Of a stretch of 15,974 nucleotides of DNA, positions 6,994 to 14,535 are shown in pieces (within the stretch, counting starts at the first letter, position 1; every line of letters begins with the position of its first letter). The translations under genes and the position numbers were made by a program. The stretch is from Bacteroidota bacterium (GTDB lineage: Bacteria; Bacteroidota; Bacteroidia; Flavobacteriales; Weeksellaceae). The stretch covers positions 1 to 15,974 of the forward strand of contig JAEZYN010000011.1 of NCBI GenBank assembly GCA_023419095.1. The letters run 5' to 3'. Under the pieces are notes generated by a model. The model had not been told where the DNA came from and searched no databases. It saw only the letters and a list, made by a program, of their open reading frames with translations.

Positions 6994-7099
6994 AAAAATA
7001 ATTGCTGTAAAATAATAATTTCAATTTTACGTTCTGCAAAAAAATCTTCGAACTCATTCTGAAAAATTATATATTTACCGCTTAATTTTTAAAAGTAGC

Positions 7100-8515
7100 A
7101 TGAAAAGAGTATTTCTCATATTATTATCAGCATCTGTAATCATTTCCTGTTCCAAACGTGGTGGCTCCACTGCCGGAAAGCCTGGCCAGAAGGGCGAACT
7201 GGTGCCAAAAGGCAAGTCGAAGTCCTTTGTGGCGGAGCGTCCTTATGGTATGGTTTCCATTCCTGCCGGATCTTACGTAATGGGTTTGGCTGATCAGGAC
7301 TTCACCAATACGCCTGAGAAAGCTACACTGAAGACGGTGACTGTTTCGTCATTTTTTATGGATGAAACCGAAATTACAAATGCTGAGTACCGCGTTTTTA
7401 TTAACTATGTGAGAGATTCCATCGCACGTACATTGCTTGCTGAAGCTGCCGGTGACGGTGGTTCTGATGGTGACGGAACATCGATAGGAGATTTTGCCTA
7501 TTTGTCTAAAAAAGCGGGCGAAGAGAAAACCCCTTATCAGGAATTTATGGAATCTCAGGGCGGACGTGACGGCTATGATGAGTCTAAAAAATTAGACTGG
7601 AGCGTGCCACTGCGATGGCGAACGTCGGATTATCCCGATGCCCAATATGCGGAAGTGCTAGAATCTATGTACATCCCGCCGGCAGAAAGAATTAATAACG
7701 AAAGAATAATTGACAGCAGAAAACTGATGTATGCCTACAATTGGGAAGACATAGAATCTGCGGTGAAAGATAAATCCAGAGGCGCGAAATATGTGAAGAG
7801 AGAAAGTATCGCAGTTTATCCGGATACTACCGTTTGGATCAGAGACTTTAATTATGCTTACAATGAGCCACTTTTCGACGGCTATTTCTGGCACAGCGCG
7901 TACAAGAACTATCCTGTTGTGGGTGTTACCTGGGATCAGGCCAGAGCTTACTGTAATTTTAAATCTAAACTGAAGTCAGATTACAACGAGTCTCTTAAAA
8001 AGAAAAAACAAAAGCCGATGGCGTTTCGTCTTCCAACAGAAGCTGAATGGGAATATGCAGCACGTGGCGGCAGAGAAAACGCAACTTATCCCTGGGGCGG
8101 CCCGTATCTTCAGGACGACCGTGGCTGCTACCTGGCCAACTTTAAGCCGAAGCGTGGTAACTACATTGAAGACGAAAAAAAAGGTACTTATACTTACACT
8201 GCACCTGTAAAATCATTTAATAAGAACGGTTTTGGTCTTTACGACATGGCCGGTAACGTAGCTGAATGGACTGAGTCTCCTTACAACAATGCAACTTACC
8301 AGTTCGCCTCTACACTTAATCCACATTTGTCTAACCAGGCATATCGTGAGGTGCGTAAATCTGTACGTGGCGGCTCGTGGAAAGACGTTGGTTATATGCT
8401 GATGAACGGTGCGCGGGATTATGAAAGAAAAGATTCTGCACGAAGCTTTATCGGTTTCCGAACCGTACAGGACATTCCGGAAGGGACGGCAAGATTCAAG
8501 AAAAGAACAAACTAA
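7100..8515 (+). CDS. gldK: T9SS/gliding ring lipoprotein GldK (PorK)
   Basis: An outer-membrane-anchored lipoprotein that, with GldN, forms the large periplasmic ring of the type IX secretion system. The 471 residues start with a lipoprotein signal ending at S16-C17. The sequence after the cysteine, S-K-R-G-G, has no acidic export signal, which fits retention on the periplasmic face. The rest is a formylglycine-generating-enzyme/sulfatase-modifying-factor fold: MVSIPAGSYVMG (51-62), FFMDETEITNAEYRVF (85-100), RLPTEAEWEYAARGG (310-324), GLYDMAGNVAEW (379-390), RGGSW (423-427) and GFR (452-454). A long insertion (about 110-270) is typical of GldK. It is the first of four gld genes; the gap before it holds only a weak TATATTTA -7-like site (7070-7077), so it may be read from glmS. 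Confidence 0.96.
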   Translation: MKRVFLILLSASVIISCSKRGGSTAGKPGQKGELVPKGKSKSFVAERPYGMVSIPAGSYVMGLADQDFTNTPEKATLKTVTVSSFFMDETEITNAEYRVFINYVRDSIARTLLAEAAGDGGSDGDGTSIGDFAYLSKKAGEEKTPYQEFMESQGGRDGYDESKKLDWSVPLRWRTSDYPDAQYAEVLESMYIPPAERINNERIIDSRKLMYAYNWEDIESAVKDKSRGAKYVKRESIAVYPDTTVWIRDFNYAYNEPLFDGYFWHSAYKNYPVVGVTWDQARAYCNFKSKLKSDYNESLKKKKQKPMAFRLPTEAEWEYAARGGRENATYPWGGPYLQDDRGCYLANFKPKRGNYIEDEKKGTYTYTAPVKSFNKNGFGLYDMAGNVAEWTESPYNNATYQFASTLNPHLSNQAYREVRKSVRGGSWKDVGYMLMNGARDYERKDSARSFIGFRTVQDIPEGTARFKKRTN

Positions 8516-8561
8516 AAAACAAAACGATCACCAAACAATTAACTATTAAACTTCAAACACC

Positions 8562-9248
8562 ATGTTTAAAACTAAAGAAGCTATATACAATTTTATTTAT
8601 TCAATCGGAGCTGCAATTGTAATCCTCGGCGCACTCTTCAAACTTACACACTGGAGCATTGGTCCACTTACAGGTAACGTAACCTTGGCCATCGGACTTA
8701 TCACAGAGGCGATTATTTTCATCATATTCGCATTCGATGCCCCTAAAACGGAAGAATCTTACGCGTGGGAAAACGTTTATCCTGAGCTACTTGACCGTGA
8801 TGCGACTCCCAACCCGAAACATTCTACCGCAGGTTTGCAGGTAGCTGAAGTGAAAGAACTTGAAGTTTCTCTTTCAGACAAACTAGATAAAATGCTTGAA
8901 GACGCGAAACTGGACGTTACACTTTTCGAAAGACTCAGAACAGGTATCGATAAGTTTTCAAATTCCGTAGACCAGATCAACCAAACCGTCGACGTTACGG
9001 CTTCTACTCAGCGATATAACGATCAGTTGGTCTTGGCTGCAAGTCATCTTGAGAGCATGAACGCACTTTATGCACTTCAGTTGGAGCACGGACAGTCTCA
9101 GGCAGAATATAGCAGAAAATACGTTGAAGATATGCAGAAATCTGCAGCCCATTCAGAGAGATTCAATGAAGAGTTAGCCGGTCTTACCTCTAATCTGAAC
9201 AGCCTGAACCGTGTCTATGGCGGTATGCTTAGCGCAATGAAGTCTTAA
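8562..9248 (+). CDS. gldL: T9SS/gliding motor protein GldL (PorL)
   Basis: Inner-membrane component of the GldLM motor, which uses the proton gradient to drive type IX secretion and gliding. The 228-residue length is as expected. Two transmembrane helices are visible at about 11-31 and 38-58, followed by a cytoplasmic, Glu/Asp-rich, largely helical tail with probable coiled coil (about 95-225). The residues reported as functionally important in Flavobacterium GldL are at the same positions here: Y13, K27, H30 and the membrane-embedded E49 (in LITEAIIF). It is expected to form a pentamer around two GldM helices. It lies 46 bases after gldK and 55 before gldM, in one direction. Confidence 0.97.
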   Translation: MFKTKEAIYNFIYSIGAAIVILGALFKLTHWSIGPLTGNVTLAIGLITEAIIFIIFAFDAPKTEESYAWENVYPELLDRDATPNPKHSTAGLQVAEVKELEVSLSDKLDKMLEDAKLDVTLFERLRTGIDKFSNSVDQINQTVDVTASTQRYNDQLVLAASHLESMNALYALQLEHGQSQAEYSRKYVEDMQKSAAHSERFNEELAGLTSNLNSLNRVYGGMLSAMKS

Positions 9249-9303
9249 TTTTCCACCATTTTTATATTTAAAAATTTTAAACTATTAACAAAATTTACTG
9301 AAA

Positions 9304-10875
9304 ATGGCACAAGGAAAACAGACGCCTCGTCAGAAGATGATCAACCTGATGTATCTGGTTTTCATCGCGATGCTTGCGATGCAGATAGACCAGGAAATCA
9401 TCAGGTCATATAATGATACCAACCAGACGCTTACAGATACCAGAGGTATTGTAGAGCAAAAAAACGATAAGATTTTCGAAAGAACACTGGAAGCGAAAGC
9501 AACCAATACGCCGGAAACCTACACAAAGCCATTACAGGATTACAGAGGATTAAAGGCCAGCGCCAATGATCTTGTAAGTTTCATCGAAGGTTTGAAATCT
9601 AAACTTAAAACGGACGCAGGTTTTGTAGATAATGTAGATGTAGGCGATAACTTCGCGGCATTAAATAATACTGAGCCTTCATCCAATTTATTTTTCAGTA
9701 AATCTGATGAAAACAGTCCGTCAAAAAGCGCTGCTGATCTGAAAGCTAAAATGAATGCACTCCAGTCTTACATAGCCCAGACATTCGGTAACAATAAAGA
9801 CATGGCGCATGTTGTGGAGCGGGCAAACAAAACTCTTGCGAGTGAATTTCCGAAAGGGCAGACGATAAAGAACAAAAACTGGATTCAGTACAAATTTTAC
9901 GGCCAGCCTCTCATCGCTGCACTTTCAAATCTTGAAGTTATACAGTCCGAAGCACGAAACCTACAGTCTGACGCATTGATGACGATGCTGCAGGAAAAAG
10001 TGGATGCCGATATCAAGTTTGATGCTTACCAGGCAATTGTTTCTGCACCTACATCCGTAGTTTTGGGTGAAAATGTTCAGGCTAAAGTTGCTATTGGAAA
10101 TTATTCAAGCAACGTACCGGGATTGTCTATGCCGGGTCTTGCGATGAGTAATGGTCAGGGCGTTGCGAACCTTTCGACAGGTTCACTCGGCCAGAAGGAG
10201 TTTAAGGGTAACATTTCGTTTACTGATGTCAACGGAAAAGTGATTACACTTCCATACAGCCATACGTACAATGTAGTTGCAGGTTCTAAAGAAGTCGCGT
10301 TTGAAAGTGGCGCTTTGTTGTCTGCAGATAAAATGCAGGTATTGTACCGAGGTCTGCCGAACCCGATTTCAGGATCGATTTTGGGAGCAAACAATGCGCA
10401 GACTACCTTAACAGCTTCCGGAGCTTCAGTTTCTAAAACCGGCGGTGGTACATGGGTAGTTACACCTGGTGGTGGAGCTACGAGTACGCTGACGATTTCG
10501 GGTAAAGGTCCTAAAGGTGAAACGATTTCTAAAGCATTTACATTCAGAATTAAAAATGTGCCGCCACCGGTGGGCGAGATTCAGGGTAAATCGGTAGTTT
10601 CAATGCCGGCAAGTTCTATCCCGAACCAGAAGGTGAGCGCGGATATGCCAGATTTTGACTTCCCAGTAAGCTTTACAGTTAACAGCTTTATGTTTAAAGT
10701 TCCGGGCCGTGCTGCGATGCAGGTTTCAGGTAATTCATTGAGTTCGGTAGCTAATCTAACGAAGAATTTACGCTCAGGCGACATCGCTTACGTTTATAAT
10801 ATTAATGTGACAGCCACAGGACTTGGTGGACAGGCTTTGAAACAAATTCCACCTGTTGTAATAAACGTACAGTAG
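9304..10875 (+). CDS. gldM: T9SS/gliding motor protein GldM (PorM)
   Basis: Single-pass inner-membrane protein whose long periplasmic shaft transmits motor movement from GldL to the GldK-GldN ring. The 523 residues match the family. The N terminus TPRQKMINLMYLVFIAMLAM contains the conserved R9 just before the one transmembrane helix (about 12-28); R9 is known to interact with GldL E49. The periplasmic part begins with helical segments (about 30-225), then beta-rich Ig-like domains to the C terminus, including a Gly/Thr-rich stretch near 370-400, in line with the four-domain crystal structures of GldM/PorM. The start is fixed by the conserved N terminus. The gene lies between gldL and gldN with short gaps and no terminators. 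Confidence 0.97.
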   Translation: MAQGKQTPRQKMINLMYLVFIAMLAMQIDQEIIRSYNDTNQTLTDTRGIVEQKNDKIFERTLEAKATNTPETYTKPLQDYRGLKASANDLVSFIEGLKSKLKTDAGFVDNVDVGDNFAALNNTEPSSNLFFSKSDENSPSKSAADLKAKMNALQSYIAQTFGNNKDMAHVVERANKTLASEFPKGQTIKNKNWIQYKFYGQPLIAALSNLEVIQSEARNLQSDALMTMLQEKVDADIKFDAYQAIVSAPTSVVLGENVQAKVAIGNYSSNVPGLSMPGLAMSNGQGVANLSTGSLGQKEFKGNISFTDVNGKVITLPYSHTYNVVAGSKEVAFESGALLSADKMQVLYRGLPNPISGSILGANNAQTTLTASGASVSKTGGGTWVVTPGGGATSTLTISGKGPKGETISKAFTFRIKNVPPPVGEIQGKSVVSMPASSIPNQKVSADMPDFDFPVSFTVNSFMFKVPGRAAMQVSGNSLSSVANLTKNLRSGDIAYVYNINVTATGLGGQALKQIPPVVINVQ

Positions 10876-10917
10876 TTCGCGTTGTAATTATAATAAGTTT
10901 TTTATTAAAAGATTAAA

Positions 10918-11985
10918 ATGAAAAAGGTCATTTTCGTATTTCTTTCAATTGGTTTTCTGCAGGTGCAGGCACAGGTGAAGAGGAATTCCGCCAATACTAA
11001 TACCCAGTCTACCCAGGCTGCACAGGAACCTGTTGCGCCGGTAGTGGATACCTCTTCTGCTGACCAGGATGCGGGCAGTGCACCGGCCGATGAGCCTGTT
11101 CGCTCCATGTCTATTCTCAATGCAAAGTCACCTGAGGCTTTCCGTCAATATCGCGAGTCCGGTATGATTCAGCAGGGAGACTCGATGGTTTCTGTTCGCA
11201 ACACGCCGTTGAAATATGGTTTTATTGAAGACAAAGACATTCTGAAGAGCATGGTGGTTTGGGAAATCATTGATATGAATGATAAGATCAACCAACCTTT
11301 CTACCATAATGAAGACGGTCTTGTTTCCCAGAACAAATCGCTTTATCAACTTTTGTTTGATGCCATTAATGACGGAAGAATTACCGAAGTTTATGATGAT
11401 GAAATGTTTCAGACACGCTTGAGTCCTGATGCCATCGCTGCCAGAATTAAAAATGAAGTGATGAGCGACGCTGGTATCGACAGACTGAACGAAGCAGGAA
11501 AACTTACTGAGGAAGAAAAGCTTGAGTTTACCAACGTTTACGAAACCAAAACTGAAAATGTAAAGGTTCTGAAAATTAAGGGCATGTGGTATATCGACAG
11601 ACGGGACAGCCAGATGAAATATCGTTTGCTGGGAATCGCTGCAATGGGCCAGGATCCGTCCACAATGGGCCAGTACGGTCCGGATGGCCAGCCAATCGCG
11701 TCAGAAGATGAACTCATCGACCTTTTCTGGGTTTACTATCCGGATGCACGTGAAGTATTAGCTAACTCTGTTGTTTTCAATAATAAAAACCTTTCGTCTG
11801 ATATTACTTTCGATGATATTCTGAACGCAAGACGTTTCTCAACGATCATCTATAAGTCGGACAACGGTTTAGGCAATGGTGTCATTAAAGACTACATTCC
11901 GCGTGATGCTGATGCCCAACTGGAAGAAAGTGAGCGTATCAAAGCGCAGATTCTGCAGATGGAAAATGATATGTGGAATTACTAA
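10918..11985 (+). CDS. gldN: T9SS/gliding ring protein GldN (PorN)
   Basis: Periplasmic protein that binds GldK to form the T9SS ring; loss in F. johnsoniae (gldN with its paralogue gldO) abolishes secretion. This 355-residue protein has a Sec signal peptide with probable cleavage after V16-Q-A18. Residues 20-60 are a low-complexity Ala/Gln/Pro/Asp linker (QSTQAAQEPVAPVVD). The folded domain has GldN landmarks: YGFIEDKDILKSMVVWEIIDMNDKINQPFY, DALFDAIND-like text (LLFDAINDGRITEVYDDEMF), and IKGMWYIDRRDSQMKYRLLGIAAM. It is last in the gld cluster; a strong terminator begins 20 bases after the stop. Only one copy is present, with no gldO beside it. Confidence 0.96.
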   Translation: MKKVIFVFLSIGFLQVQAQVKRNSANTNTQSTQAAQEPVAPVVDTSSADQDAGSAPADEPVRSMSILNAKSPEAFRQYRESGMIQQGDSMVSVRNTPLKYGFIEDKDILKSMVVWEIIDMNDKINQPFYHNEDGLVSQNKSLYQLLFDAINDGRITEVYDDEMFQTRLSPDAIAARIKNEVMSDAGIDRLNEAGKLTEEEKLEFTNVYETKTENVKVLKIKGMWYIDRRDSQMKYRLLGIAAMGQDPSTMGQYGPDGQPIASEDELIDLFWVYYPDAREVLANSVVFNNKNLSSDITFDDILNARRFSTIIYKSDNGLGNGVIKDYIPRDADAQLEESERIKAQILQMENDMWNY

Positions 11986-12004
11986 TCCACGCCATAATAT
12001 AACC

Positions 12005-12035
12005 AAACCTGAGTATCTTTGCTCAGGTTTTTTTT
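12005..12035 (+). terminator. Intrinsic terminator after gldN
   Basis: AAACCTGAG (12005-12013) pairs perfectly with CTCAGGTTT (12022-12030) across an 8-base loop, followed by further T residues (to 12035). It ends the gldKLMN transcript, and possibly the whole run from 2751. Its loop is TATCTTTG, which is itself a consensus -7 box. Confidence 0.85.
12014..12021 (+). promoter_or_regulatory. Possible -7 element of the FAD oxidoreductase gene, inside the terminator loop
   Basis: TATCTTTG matches TAnnTTTG exactly and equals the -7 box of the tRNA-Lys promoter. Transcription would start near 12025, in the 3' arm of the gldN terminator, giving a leader of about 19 bases. There is no TTTG at the -33 position. 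Confidence 0.4.
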
Positions 12036-12043
12036 ATTTAAAT

Positions 12044-13084
12044 ATGTCACAGGTAGATTATATTATCGTCGGGGGCGGCTATGCCGGCTATTTTTTCGCG
12101 CATCAACTCATTTCGGCTAATAAGAGTTTCGTATTGTTTTCAGATCAGAAATCGAGCGCTTCTGAAGTGTCTGCGGGAATTATAAATCCCGTTGTTCTTA
12201 AACGGTTCACCACATTTTGGCTCGCTGCGGAACAGATCAGTTTTCTCGAAAAAACATTAAGTGAAATTGAAAAATATTCAGGAAAAAATTTTCTGGTAAG
12301 AGAAAACATACGCAGAATTTTTCACGATGAATCCGAGAGAGATTTATGGCTAAAAAAAGCCCGGGCGCCGGAACTTCAGCCCTTTTTAGATACTGAAATG
12401 AGCATGATCGATGATGTCGAGAATCCCTTTGGCGCCGGCTCGGTACATCATTCCGCACGACTGGAGGTGGCAGCATTTTTCCGGAATTTTAAAAATTATT
12501 TGGAACTGCATCAGCATTTGCATCAGGAGACTTTTTACTATGATGAACTTAAGCCAGACACTTACCGCGATATCAGTTTTAAAAATATTGTTTTCTGTGA
12601 AGGTATGGGTGTGAGGCAAAATCCTTATTTCAAAGATATTCCCGTGCTTCCGAATAAAGGTCATCATTTAAAAGTGAAACTTTCAAAACCCTCAGGTCAC
12701 GCGTATACAATCAAGAAAAAGCATTTTCTGTTTCCCGTTTCGGCAGGTTTGCATTATTACGGGGGAACTTATGACAGATTCGAAGCGGACAACAGAGTTG
12801 ACGAAGCCGCTGTTACGCAGCTTACAAACGGCCTGTCCGAATTTTACAAACAAGATTTTGAAATTGCTGAAATCAACTATGGTTGGCGCCCGACAGTGAA
12901 AGACCGCCGCCCAATTTTAGGCAGGCATCCTGAAAATCATAATTTCTATGTTTTCAATGGTCTTGGCGCGCGCGGCATTTTGAATGGCTGCTATTTTTCG
13001 AAAGCGCTTTTTGAATTTATTGAAAACGGCGTTCCGCTCATGCCGGAAGTAGACCTAAAAAGATTTGAAACAAAAAATTCCTGA
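12044..13084 (+). CDS. FAD-dependent oxidoreductase (DAO family)
   Basis: A 346-residue flavoprotein of the D-amino-acid oxidase/ThiO type. The FAD-binding Rossmann motif VDYIIVGGGYAG (4-15, GxGxxG at 10-15) opens the protein and is followed by an acidic-end strand (FVLFSD). The C-terminal FAD segment is also present: GWRPTVKDRRPILGRHP (280-296) and FNGLGARGILNGCYF (305-318). The substrate domain between them is not recognisable to a specific amine; family members oxidise amino acids or other secondary amines, and ThiO and MnmC C-terminal domains are related. No signal peptide, so cytoplasmic. ATG 12044 is chosen because the Rossmann motif follows at once; the longer upstream frame overlaps gldN and the terminator. 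Its stop codon lies inside the hairpin that ends the opposing tRNA-Ser. Confidence 0.85.
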   Translation: MSQVDYIIVGGGYAGYFFAHQLISANKSFVLFSDQKSSASEVSAGIINPVVLKRFTTFWLAAEQISFLEKTLSEIEKYSGKNFLVRENIRRIFHDESERDLWLKKARAPELQPFLDTEMSMIDDVENPFGAGSVHHSARLEVAAFFRNFKNYLELHQHLHQETFYYDELKPDTYRDISFKNIVFCEGMGVRQNPYFKDIPVLPNKGHHLKVKLSKPSGHAYTIKKKHFLFPVSAGLHYYGGTYDRFEADNRVDEAAVTQLTNGLSEFYKQDFEIAEINYGWRPTVKDRRPILGRHPENHNFYVFNGLGARGILNGCYFSKALFEFIENGVPLMPEVDLKRFETKNS

Positions 13085-13101
13085 AAAATAATCAGGAATT
13101 T
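13072..13101 (-). terminator. Intrinsic terminator of tRNA-Ser overlapping the oxidoreductase stop
   Basis: A 10-base perfect stem (AAATTCCTGA, 13075-13084, with TCAGGAATTT, 13092-13101) and a 7-base loop. On the minus strand it is followed by a six-T run (13077-13072), so it terminates tRNA-Ser. On the + strand the same stem could protect or end the oxidoreductase mRNA, though only TTT follows. Confidence 0.75.
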
Positions 13102-13103
13102 AG

Positions 13104-13190
13104 CAGAGAGGAAGGGATTCGAACCCTCGATACAGTTACCCATATACTACCTTTCCAGGGTAGCTCCTTCAACCACTCGGACACCTCTCT
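13104..13190 (-). tRNA. tRNA-Ser (anticodon GGA)
   Basis: An 87-base class II tRNA on the minus strand. The acceptor stem is AGAGAGG/CCTCTCT, the D arm reads GTCCGAGTGGTTGAAGG, the anticodon stem CTACC/GGTAG holds loop CTGGAAA (anticodon GGA), a long variable arm (TATATGGGTAACTGTATC) follows, and the T loop is TTCGAAT. The discriminator is G, normal for tRNA-Ser. CCA is not encoded. Confidence 0.97.
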
Positions 13191-13203
13191 AAATTGAAGA
13201 CTG

Positions 13204-13234
13204 CAAAAATAGAGTTTTTTGTTTACTTTGCAAA
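13204..13234 (-). promoter_or_regulatory. Promoter of tRNA-Ser
   Basis: On the minus strand TTTG (13234-13231), 19 bases, then TATTTTTG (13211-13204): both Bacteroidota promoter boxes at standard spacing. Transcription should begin near 13200, about ten bases before the mature 5' end. The -33 box sits within a perfect 12-base palindrome ACTTTGCAAAGT (13225-13236). Confidence 0.75.
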
Positions 13235-13261
13235 GTCTTTAGGTCTAAATAAATGTGAAGC

Positions 13262-14287
13262 TTAAAGATGCTCCAGCGAAACCTCGCCACAAAGGCTTTC
13301 AGCAAAATTATCTGCGAAACCTCCGGCGTAGTTTGGATTTTCAATAAGATGCATGGCTTTCGTAATGGCACACTCCGCCGTCATATCATGACCACTGATG
13401 GCGCCGATCTTCGTGAAAACATTTGAATTTGTATATTTCCCAAATGATACACCGCCCGAAACACACTGCGAAACCACCACGATTTCAGTGCCGCTGTCGC
13501 GTAGAAGTTGCAAAGTCTGTTCAGTTTTTGGCGTATTGAAAATCGTGCCTGAACCGAAAACCTGTAAGATCAGCACTTTCATTTTCGGTATCTCGGCAAA
13601 ATGTTCCAAGTGCATACCCGGAAATATCCGCCAGAAAAGGACATCCTGCGAGAGGTGCGTATCTACTGTAAACTCAGCGCTGAGCGCCGGACGCAGCAGA
13701 AAATCTTTTTCAATGTTGAGATGCACGCCAGACTGACCTAAAATCGGGTAATTTGGACTTTGATAAGCGTCAAAATATTCGGCAGAATATTTCAAAGTAC
13801 GGTTTCCACGCAGCAGCTTATATTCAAAATAAATCGTAACTTCCTGTATTACAGCTTCATCATTCTCGTATAGACTGGCGTAATAAAGACTTGTCAGCAG
13901 ATTTTCCTTAGCATCAGTACGGAGGTCACCAATCGGCAACTGAGAGCCAGTCAAAATCACTGGCTTGCGAAGGTTTTTCAGCATGAAACTTAATGCTGAT
14001 GCGGTATACGACATCGTGTCAGTGCCATGAAGAATCAGGAATCCGTCGAACTTTTCATAGTTTTTACCGATGTAGCTCGCGATTTTTTTCCATTCTTTTG
14101 GGCCCATATCGGAGGAATCCAGCGGCTTGCGGAACGGATGTACGATGATCTCGCATTCTATAAGATTCATTTCCGGCATCCGGTCAAAAATATTGCTGAA
14201 GTCGAAAGCGCGAAGGCTGCCGGTTTCGTAATCTTTTTCCATACCGATGGTGCCGCCGGTGTAAATCAGAAGAACTTTTCTTTTCAT
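13262..14287 (-). CDS. ansA: Type I (cytoplasmic) L-asparaginase
   Basis: Hydrolyses L-asparagine to aspartate and ammonia. The 341-residue length and lack of a signal peptide point to the cytoplasmic type I (AnsA) rather than the secreted type II enzyme. Visible catalytic parts are the first threonine motif YTGGTIGM (9-16, T13), S59 in DSSDM, the second motif HGTDTMSYTASAL (87-99, T89 and D90), and the lysine in DAKEN (K127). All active-site residues seem intact. It lies alone between tRNA-Ser and a palindromic intergenic region, divergent from trmH. The ATG at 14287 is needed because the catalytic motif starts at residue 9 and an in-frame stop lies seven codons upstream. A consensus -7 box ends five bases before this ATG, so the mRNA may be nearly leaderless. 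Confidence 0.93.
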   Translation of the reverse strand: MKRKVLLIYTGGTIGMEKDYETGSLRAFDFSNIFDRMPEMNLIECEIIVHPFRKPLDSSDMGPKEWKKIASYIGKNYEKFDGFLILHGTDTMSYTASALSFMLKNLRKPVILTGSQLPIGDLRTDAKENLLTSLYYASLYENDEAVIQEVTIYFEYKLLRGNRTLKYSAEYFDAYQSPNYPILGQSGVHLNIEKDFLLRPALSAEFTVDTHLSQDVLFWRIFPGMHLEHFAEIPKMKVLILQVFGSGTIFNTPKTEQTLQLLRDSGTEIVVVSQCVSGGVSFGKYTNSNVFTKIGAISGHDMTAECAITKAMHLIENPNYAGGFADNFAESLCGEVSLEHL

Positions 14288-14292
14288 AGATT

Positions 14293-14300
14293 CAAAAATA
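14293..14300 (-). promoter_or_regulatory. -7 element just before the asparaginase start
   Basis: On the minus strand TATTTTTG (14300-14293), an exact TAnnTTTG match, ending 5 bases before the ATG at 14287. Since transcription normally starts about four to seven bases after this box, the message would begin at or within a couple of bases of the start codon. No clear -33 TTTG is visible. Confidence 0.5.
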
Positions 14301-14329
14301 CGCTATTTACTTAGATTTCCGATGTTCCT

Positions 14330-14517
14330 TTGGGCGCTCTCGTCCTCAGACGAGATCTTCCACTCCCGCTTTTTTGCTGCGCTGCGCTTCGCAAAAAGAG
14401 CTCCGTTCAAGCCGGGGCGCGGGATATCTTCTAATAAGGAGTGCGGTTTTGTGGATGTAAGTAATTATGCTGTTTAGCACTCTTTTCGGCGCTCGCTTCG
14501 CTCGCGCCACCACAAAA
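14330..14517. repeat. GC-rich palindromic intergenic element
   Basis: The 248-base gap between asparaginase and trmH holds several inverted repeats. TCTCGTC-CTCA-GACGAGA spans 14338-14355. TCCCGC (14364-14369) pairs with GCGGGA (14419-14424) around an inner stem of CTTTTTTGC (14369-14377) with GCAAAAAG (14391-14398), capped by GCTGCGCTGCGCTTC. A separate palindrome GGCGC...GCGCC lies at 14488-14508, with a similar GCTTCGCTC core. TTTTGTGG (14447-14454) and CCACAAAA (14510-14517) form a longer-range pair. The region is much richer in GC than other gaps here, and looks like the REP-like interspersed elements found in flavobacterial genomes; copy number elsewhere cannot be seen from this window. 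Confidence 0.6.
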
Positions 14518-14523
14518 TTTCAT

Positions 14524-14531
14524 TATTTTTG
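14524..14531 (+). promoter_or_regulatory. -7 element just before the trmH-like start
   Basis: TATTTTTG, an exact TAnnTTTG match, ends 4 bases before the ATG at 14536, again implying a leaderless or nearly leaderless message. There is no TTTG at -33; the palindrome GGCGC...GCGCC (14488-14508) occupies that region. Confidence 0.5.
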
Positions 14532-14535
14532 GTGC

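Noticed and set aside
7007..7030. Terminator after glmS
   Set aside because: GTAAAAT/ATTTTAC can pair, but the stem is AT-only, the loop is 10 bases and no T run follows.
11876..12043. N-terminal extension of the FAD oxidoreductase overlapping gldN
   Set aside because: It would translate the gldN terminator, and the Rossmann FAD motif sits directly after ATG 12044.
13398..13736. 112-codon open frame antisense to asparaginase
   Set aside because: It lies fully inside a gene with intact catalytic motifs, and its Cys/Ser-rich composition is typical of a shadow frame.
14467..14535. N-terminal extension of the TrmH-like protein
   Set aside because: The extra residues come from the palindromic repeat and a -7 box; the family N terminus fits ATG 14536.
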